Source of the DNA: Icerya purchasi
Taxonomy: Eukaryota; Arthropoda; Insecta; Hemiptera; Monophlebidae
Assembly (NCBI GenBank): GCA_039619475.1
Contig: CM077115.1
Span: 221,015,291 to 221,079,290, forward strand
Direction of reading: 5' to 3'
Length of the DNA stretch: 64,000 bases
Shown here one piece after another: positions 58,892-64,000 of this stretch (positions are counted from its first letter, which is position 1; every line of letters begins with the position of its first letter). Both the position numbers and the translations under genes were made by a program. The notes beneath the pieces are model-generated. The model saw only the letters and a program-made list of their open reading frames with translations. It was not told the DNA's origin and did not search any database.

Positions 58892-59891
58892 AATATCTAA
58901 TAGATACAATAGAGCTAAAAGGAATGGTAGGTCTCGTGAAAATCTAGTGAAATATTGTTAATCTCACGTCTATTTTCGGTAAAAATCACACTGAAATAAT
59001 CCACATTAAACTCTAACGTTTCAGATTACACTTTTTATCATCAAAGAGACAATTGACGAAATAAATAAGAAGGATCTATGTAAATAGTGAACAGCTGGCT
59101 GCAATGCTGCTTCAAAACTGAACCAAACAAAAAAGCACAAATAAAAAAAATATATTGGCATTAGTCGATTTTATTATGCGGTCCAGTTGTGCGGATAGGA
59201 ATGGCCCTTTTTAACCCGCGTTTAATATTAGAATTTTCTTATCTTTCACTATTAACCGTATTGCTAATGATCTGCAGACGGGCAGCTGGACCGACCGTAC
59301 ACTACTATTAGTCAATTACGTTAGACCCCGAAAAAGCCCTTCACTTTTATACTAAAAATCGTTTCTTTTCTTAACTGTGTGCTGATCGCTTTGCAAGTTT
59401 GAATTTGTAACCGTCTTCTCTGTTGAAACTTTGACGCTTTTCGTTTTCTAAAGCTTATCGAGATTTCTCGATTCCATTAAACTACGCTCTTGTAAGTGTT
59501 TTAAAGATTTTTAATTTTTATGACCTAAGTCTAGCGGTAAAACTTGGACAATTGAAATTATTAACGACCAGGAAGGACTTAGTAAAAAAAGTGATCAAGT
59601 TTTATATGGAAAATTTTTTGTCAACAGTCCTTTTCTTTTAAGTGCATGTAAAAGGTACATCAGGCAGAATAGGCATGATTAAAAAAAATATATACCATTA
59701 TATCTGTTAATTACACATATTGTTTAGGTTTATTGTACAGTAAGTAAAATTTAAGTACACCACTATAAACAATTATTTAATTTCTTTATTAAATATCGGA
59801 CGCATGAAGCTTTGTCTTTGAAACGCGCCGGGTATTTAATAAAACAATTAAATACGTGCCTAAAGTGGTGTATTTAAATTTTAAGTACTGT

Positions 59892-59897
<6 letters not shown>

Positions 59898-59955
<58 letters not shown>
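59898..59955. repeat. (TA)n microsatellite
   Basis: About 29 TA units, no interruptions seen. Confidence 0.95.
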
Positions 59956-59959
<4 letters not shown>

Positions 59960-61889
59960 CCCGTTTCAGTGCGTTAAAAATAATTAAAAACACCATTATT
60001 TAATTCCTTAGTTGTCTCTCCGATGATGAAAATCTGAAATGGTGGAGTTTAATGCGGATTGTTTCAATAGACGTAAGGGATAACTCTGATAAGTAGAAAA
60101 GCTATTCTTTATTTAGATAAGTAACATCATTAACCTTTCTTAAGCAACTTTTTAATCAAAACTGGACCAGTTAGAATCAGGACGATACGCTAACGGGAAC
60201 TTCTCAAATTCACAATTTTTTGGTTTTCTTTGAAATCATTTTATGTTTAAATGCAACTTTTGATCATTGCTGTGCGATTGGTTGTTAGCTGCGGCTGATG
60301 CAGCCAATAGAAAACCGGTTTAGTACTTGACGTTTCGCATCGTGTTCGAAATAAAAAATAAATTTAAATTTGCGCCAAATAAAAATATTTAAACCCGATA
60401 TCGATATGGCTGACAGGCGTATTAGTCAACGCCAGATAGCGTTCAAGTCGCGTTAAAACTCTCCGCTGAGATGTTTTAGACAGTAAAATGGACCACCGTG
60501 CGAGCATATCGATGTTGCATTAGAGAATAAGTGATTGTACAATAAAATTATACATTTATTATTAATCGCTGGTATTCTCGTATGTTTACAATGTTCGTGG
60601 TCGAGATTTCACTTATGTATATTTTATGTACAACGCGACTCCATCGGTTAGTTTTCCATTTTTACATTACCCTCCAAATGCATACCCCGGGATATTATAT
60701 AGCGCATTGGCTCGTCTTCATAGAACCAACATTAAATTATCAATATAAGTCGTAATTTTCATTTGTGCGATTTGAAAATATCAGTAAGTCGGTGCAGTGT
60801 GTAGGCAAGCAAGCTTTTATTTTAAGAATTGCGGAGTTTTAAATTTTTGGCTAGTACATTAATTATAATAATGTAATTGTATATTTTTTGGAGAAACATT
60901 ATTATAAATTAGTTATAATGATATGTAAATAATGATGGTAGTGAAATTAAAAATAAACGAAATCCGGTGGTACGCGAATATAGAGCCAGAGAAGGACGGG
61001 TACGATGTTATAAAACGTGAAATTACTTATTACGGGTTAAAATTATATTGCAAATTGCGGTATTAGTTACGGTAGAAAGAAGAGAAGAAAATAAATAAAT
61101 AGATCAAATTACAGTTACGTAAATATTAGAACCGAGAAGAGTTTACCAGTGAAATAGCAGCTGGATATTAGATTTTTGTATTTCCCAACCATGCAAGGTA
61201 GATAGAATATGAGAAGAAGTTCCCCTTGGCCTCAGCCTAACGATAATGAAGACCTGCGATGGTGAAAAAGAAACTACCAAATGAAATCGCAGTATAATGG
61301 GTAAGAACTGTTAAATCACCTTCACAAAAAATAACGACAGTAATAATAATAATAATAATAATAAGATGAAGAAGAAGAAAAAAAGGAATAAAAATCGGTA
61401 AACGATAAGAAAAACAAACAAAAAAAAACCGTTTTATTAAAGGTCGCTAAAAACCAATAGTAATTTTTCCGTCGGCTTGAGAACATTAATTGGCACACAA
61501 ACGTGCAGCTTTTTTTAGGCAAGACATTATAGATACCGCTATATAGCATTCTCCTTCGTATGGGTAATAAATACAGTTTTAGGCCAAACTTTCAAAAGAA
61601 AAGCACGCGAAAAATTTTGAATTTTTAATGTCGCAAATAATACATGGCGTTTATTGGTGATAAGAGTGCAAAAAGGCATACCTGTAAAGAAAACAAAAAT
61701 TAACAATATTCCGATATACCCAGTGCATGTGCGGAACATTATTTTTACCGAAGAATTCAAAATGTTTTGCGACGAATGTGAAAGGCTTAATACAAAAATA
61801 TAAGTAAAGGGAAATCTTAAGAAAAATGTTATTAAGGGAGTGGCGATGAGGACAAAAGAAGAAATTAAATAGAGATATATAATAAATAA

Positions 61890-61893
<4 letters not shown>

Positions 61894-61953
<60 letters not shown>

Positions 61954-61955
61954 AT
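61894..61955. repeat. (TA)n followed by (TG)n
   Basis: A TA run to about 61943 passes into TGTGTGTGTG. Confidence 0.93.
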
Positions 61956-62639
61956 GCAATACAATTAATTTTCTCAGCCACTTTTATACCTTTAGTTGGA
62001 CACTCTGGGATTATATATACAACTCCGATAAATTCGAGAGCCAGAGAAGTCTATTGGAAAACAAAAATTTCAGAATAAGTAAACTTAAAAATTTAATTGC
62101 GCCTGTTTTCTTCACTTATAAATTCTACATTGTTGATACTTCACTTAAACCCGTCCGTCCAAGTTGGCTTTATTAATATTATGCATAAAACTGTGCATGT
62201 TTTATTCTTAACGGGTATTACAAAAATTTACAATAAATGCAACAAGACGGGCTTTATTATTAATTCAGCGGCCGTAATTTGTCTTTGTGGAGATCGTTGA
62301 AGTGGACATCCTTTTCAGCCCGATTGCTACTTTCTAGGTTGTCTATAGTATCAGTTTCTTCTAAATAGCTAACTTTTGTTTTTCCTTTGTCTTCTCTTCT
62401 CCTTTTAATCTCTCTCTCTCTCTTTCTTTCTCTCTTTCTTCGTTCAATTTCGTCTTAATAATTATCTAATTTTTCACTGCTGAGAGCTCTTATGAATAAG
62501 ATTTAATTTTCATTCTTGCCACGATGGTGTATTTGTTTTATTGAACAACACAATACTTTCTTTTGTATTCCAATTTTGTTCTACGTTTCGCCAACTCTAA
62601 CATTTGTTTGCCATAATATATTTGATTAATATAAAAGTA

Positions 62640-62760
62640 AAGTAAATCCCATATATCCTTGAATCATAGATTGTGAAGTTAAGCTTTCTAACTAAGGCCA
62701 ACGGCACTAATGAGAGTACCCCGCCAGTTCCTGTAAATGGAAACAGTGTAAAAAGAGCAA
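62640..62760 (-). repeat. SINE body, copy 4
   Basis: The forward-strand order AAAGTAAAGTAAATCCCATA, ATTGTGAAGTTAAGC, CCAACGGCACTAATGAGAGT and CCAGTTCCT matches the 3' body of the 8045-8300 SINE in the same orientation. The tRNA-like head is missing. Confidence 0.65.
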
Positions 62761-64000
62761 AAGTAGAATCCTACTGTTGCAGAATGGAAAGAAAAAATTC
62801 AATTTTAACTATCGGATCAGTACAGCCAACTGAATAAATTAAATCCATATAAAATGTTCAGATCGCATCAGTAAACATCGATGTATGAAGAGTCGAGTTT
62901 TCCAATTTCCGCTTTTCTTTTTGCTTTAATAATGCACACTTTCGAATTATTCCGCTAAAATGTAACGATATGAAGTTTCTAAAGTAGATTGTTCTGGAAT
63001 TTTGACGGAGTATCTAGTAGGGAACATTTCAATGTGCGTGTTTGGCACAGATTGAGGAAAACTTTATTAATTATGTTTTGACAATAGGGCGCATTTAATT
63101 TTATGGAAATCTCCGGATAATGTTCGTAAACAAATCGCTATGTTGTTGTCATTTTAAACAATAATTTGTTGGAGAAATATCATTTCTCTCTGCTATTTAC
63201 AAAACTTTACGAGATTAATAATATCGCGTTGAATTTCAGAGTACCAGAGTAAAAATAAAACTGGGATTTCCTTTCTGTTGCCGTTTTTAAAACTGATTCC
63301 GCTAGTTTATTCTTTCTCGAATTTTTTCTAAAGTTATGAAACCTCTGAAATTCCCTTTAATTCGTACGGTTACTTGAGTATTACCGAGTTTATGGAATAT
63401 TAGTTAAGAATAATTTTTTTCCACGCTCATCAACGTCAATTATGCTAGAGCTTCACCGCGAAAATGCCCTTAAATGATGCATTTTTAGAAAGTCTCCAAA
63501 CAACTCGAGGAATTTCAGACTACTGCATTAGAGTCCAAAGTCTTTTCCAGTTTACTTATTGGTCCTTGTACTTATTACATTATAAATTCCGCTCAGTCAC
63601 TGTATGAAATGCGATAGTGAATAGTGTTTAACAGAATTATTCCGAAAGAATTTTGAACGCGCGATTTCCAGTAAATTCCGAGAAAATCAGAGTAACTCTC
63701 TAATCGGCGAAGAACCGTTCTCGTACTCCTACCCCTCTATGTTTCTTACTCCATGTTTAACCTATCTGAGCATTGTACTTCTTGTTTAGGTAATCTACTG
63801 CTCGAAACTGAATTTTAAATCTACTATCGATGTTTGAAGAATCGTGAAAAGTTTTAGCACTTTTTGCTTTGATATACTTCTGGAGCGGTGTGCGCATTCT
63901 TGAAATTGGTCGACAAAATGATTGTTTTTGTCGTAAATATCGGTTAATTTACACACTTAGTTTTCAATTTTGTTTTCGCTTGTTTAAATGCTGACGTCAA

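Larger units (their letters stand above)
55990..64000. other. Region 5' of the PDZ exon
   Basis: If the gene continues upstream, this is intron. It holds repeat copies and an R1-like LINE (56700-58870), (TA)n tracts (58849-58884, 59898-59955, 61894-61943), a (TAA)n (61339-61364), a CT-rich tract (62408-62440) and a SINE remnant (62640-62760). I could not identify a further Fife-like exon ending in phase 1. Nothing was recognised at 62760-64000. Confidence 0.6.

Noticed and set aside
60410..60480. Degenerate end of a second rosa element (CGCCAGATAGCG)
   Set aside because: Similarity is limited to a short stretch, with no terminal repeat or TA-flanked end.
61539..61964. 141-codon minus-strand open frame
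   Set aside because: Its start is a (TA)n tract and the rest is hydrophobic AT-rich noise without domain motifs or splice support.

Overview
The window looks like AT-rich animal nuclear DNA, most likely from an insect. It has small coding islands bounded by GT/AG splice sites, kilobase-scale introns, many A/T homopolymers and (TA)n tracts, and several insect-typical transposon families: rosa-type mariner, Tc1, pogo/Tigger, Jockey-, RTE- and R1-like LINEs, a Penelope-like element and tRNA-derived SINEs. The order cannot be determined from what I can see. There are no bacterial operons, no CRISPR array and no convincing functional RNA gene.

The one host gene I can support covers most of the window on the minus strand. 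It is the 3' part of a RIM/Piccolo-family presynaptic active-zone scaffold, best matched by Fife. I traced thirteen exons from 55989 down to the stop codon at 4513. They encode a PDZ domain (exons 1-2), a linker (3-5), a C2A domain (5-7), a second linker (8-11) and a C2B domain with a short tail (12-13). All splice phases agree and the joined frame is open for 619 residues. Exons upstream of the PDZ domain, where family members carry a zinc finger, were not found and probably lie beyond 64000.

Almost everything else is intronic or flanking mobile DNA, much of it nested. From left to right: a decayed Tigger-like transposase (1.7-2.5 kb); a repeat with a 40-bp tandem array (2.6-3.05 kb); a LINE tail (6.9-7.2 kb); a tRNA-derived SINE (8.0-8.3 kb); inverted repeats (10.8-11.1 and 13.1-14.2 kb); a pogo-type element whose catalytic core is replaced by a LINE tail (16.1-18.3 kb); LINE RNase H remnants (20.4-21.2 and 22.6-23.1 kb); a rosa-type mariner inserted into an older reverse transcriptase (32.1-34.2 kb); a frameshifted endonuclease/RT LINE (35.5-39.0 kb); a Tc1-like element with long inverted repeats (43.7-45.4 kb); a foldback element split by a Jockey-like LINE (47.6-49.5 kb); a gag-like fragment (49.6-50.1 kb); a Penelope-like 3' end with a hammerhead-like motif (50.7-51.96 kb); a second Jockey-like fragment (52.4-52.8 kb); and an R1-like LINE between inverted repeats (56.7-58.9 kb).

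I found no clearly new biological system. The most useful leads are the exon structure of the synaptic gene with a possible alternative 3' terminal exon, the order of the nested insertions, the hammerhead-like fold, and several unnamed repeat families.
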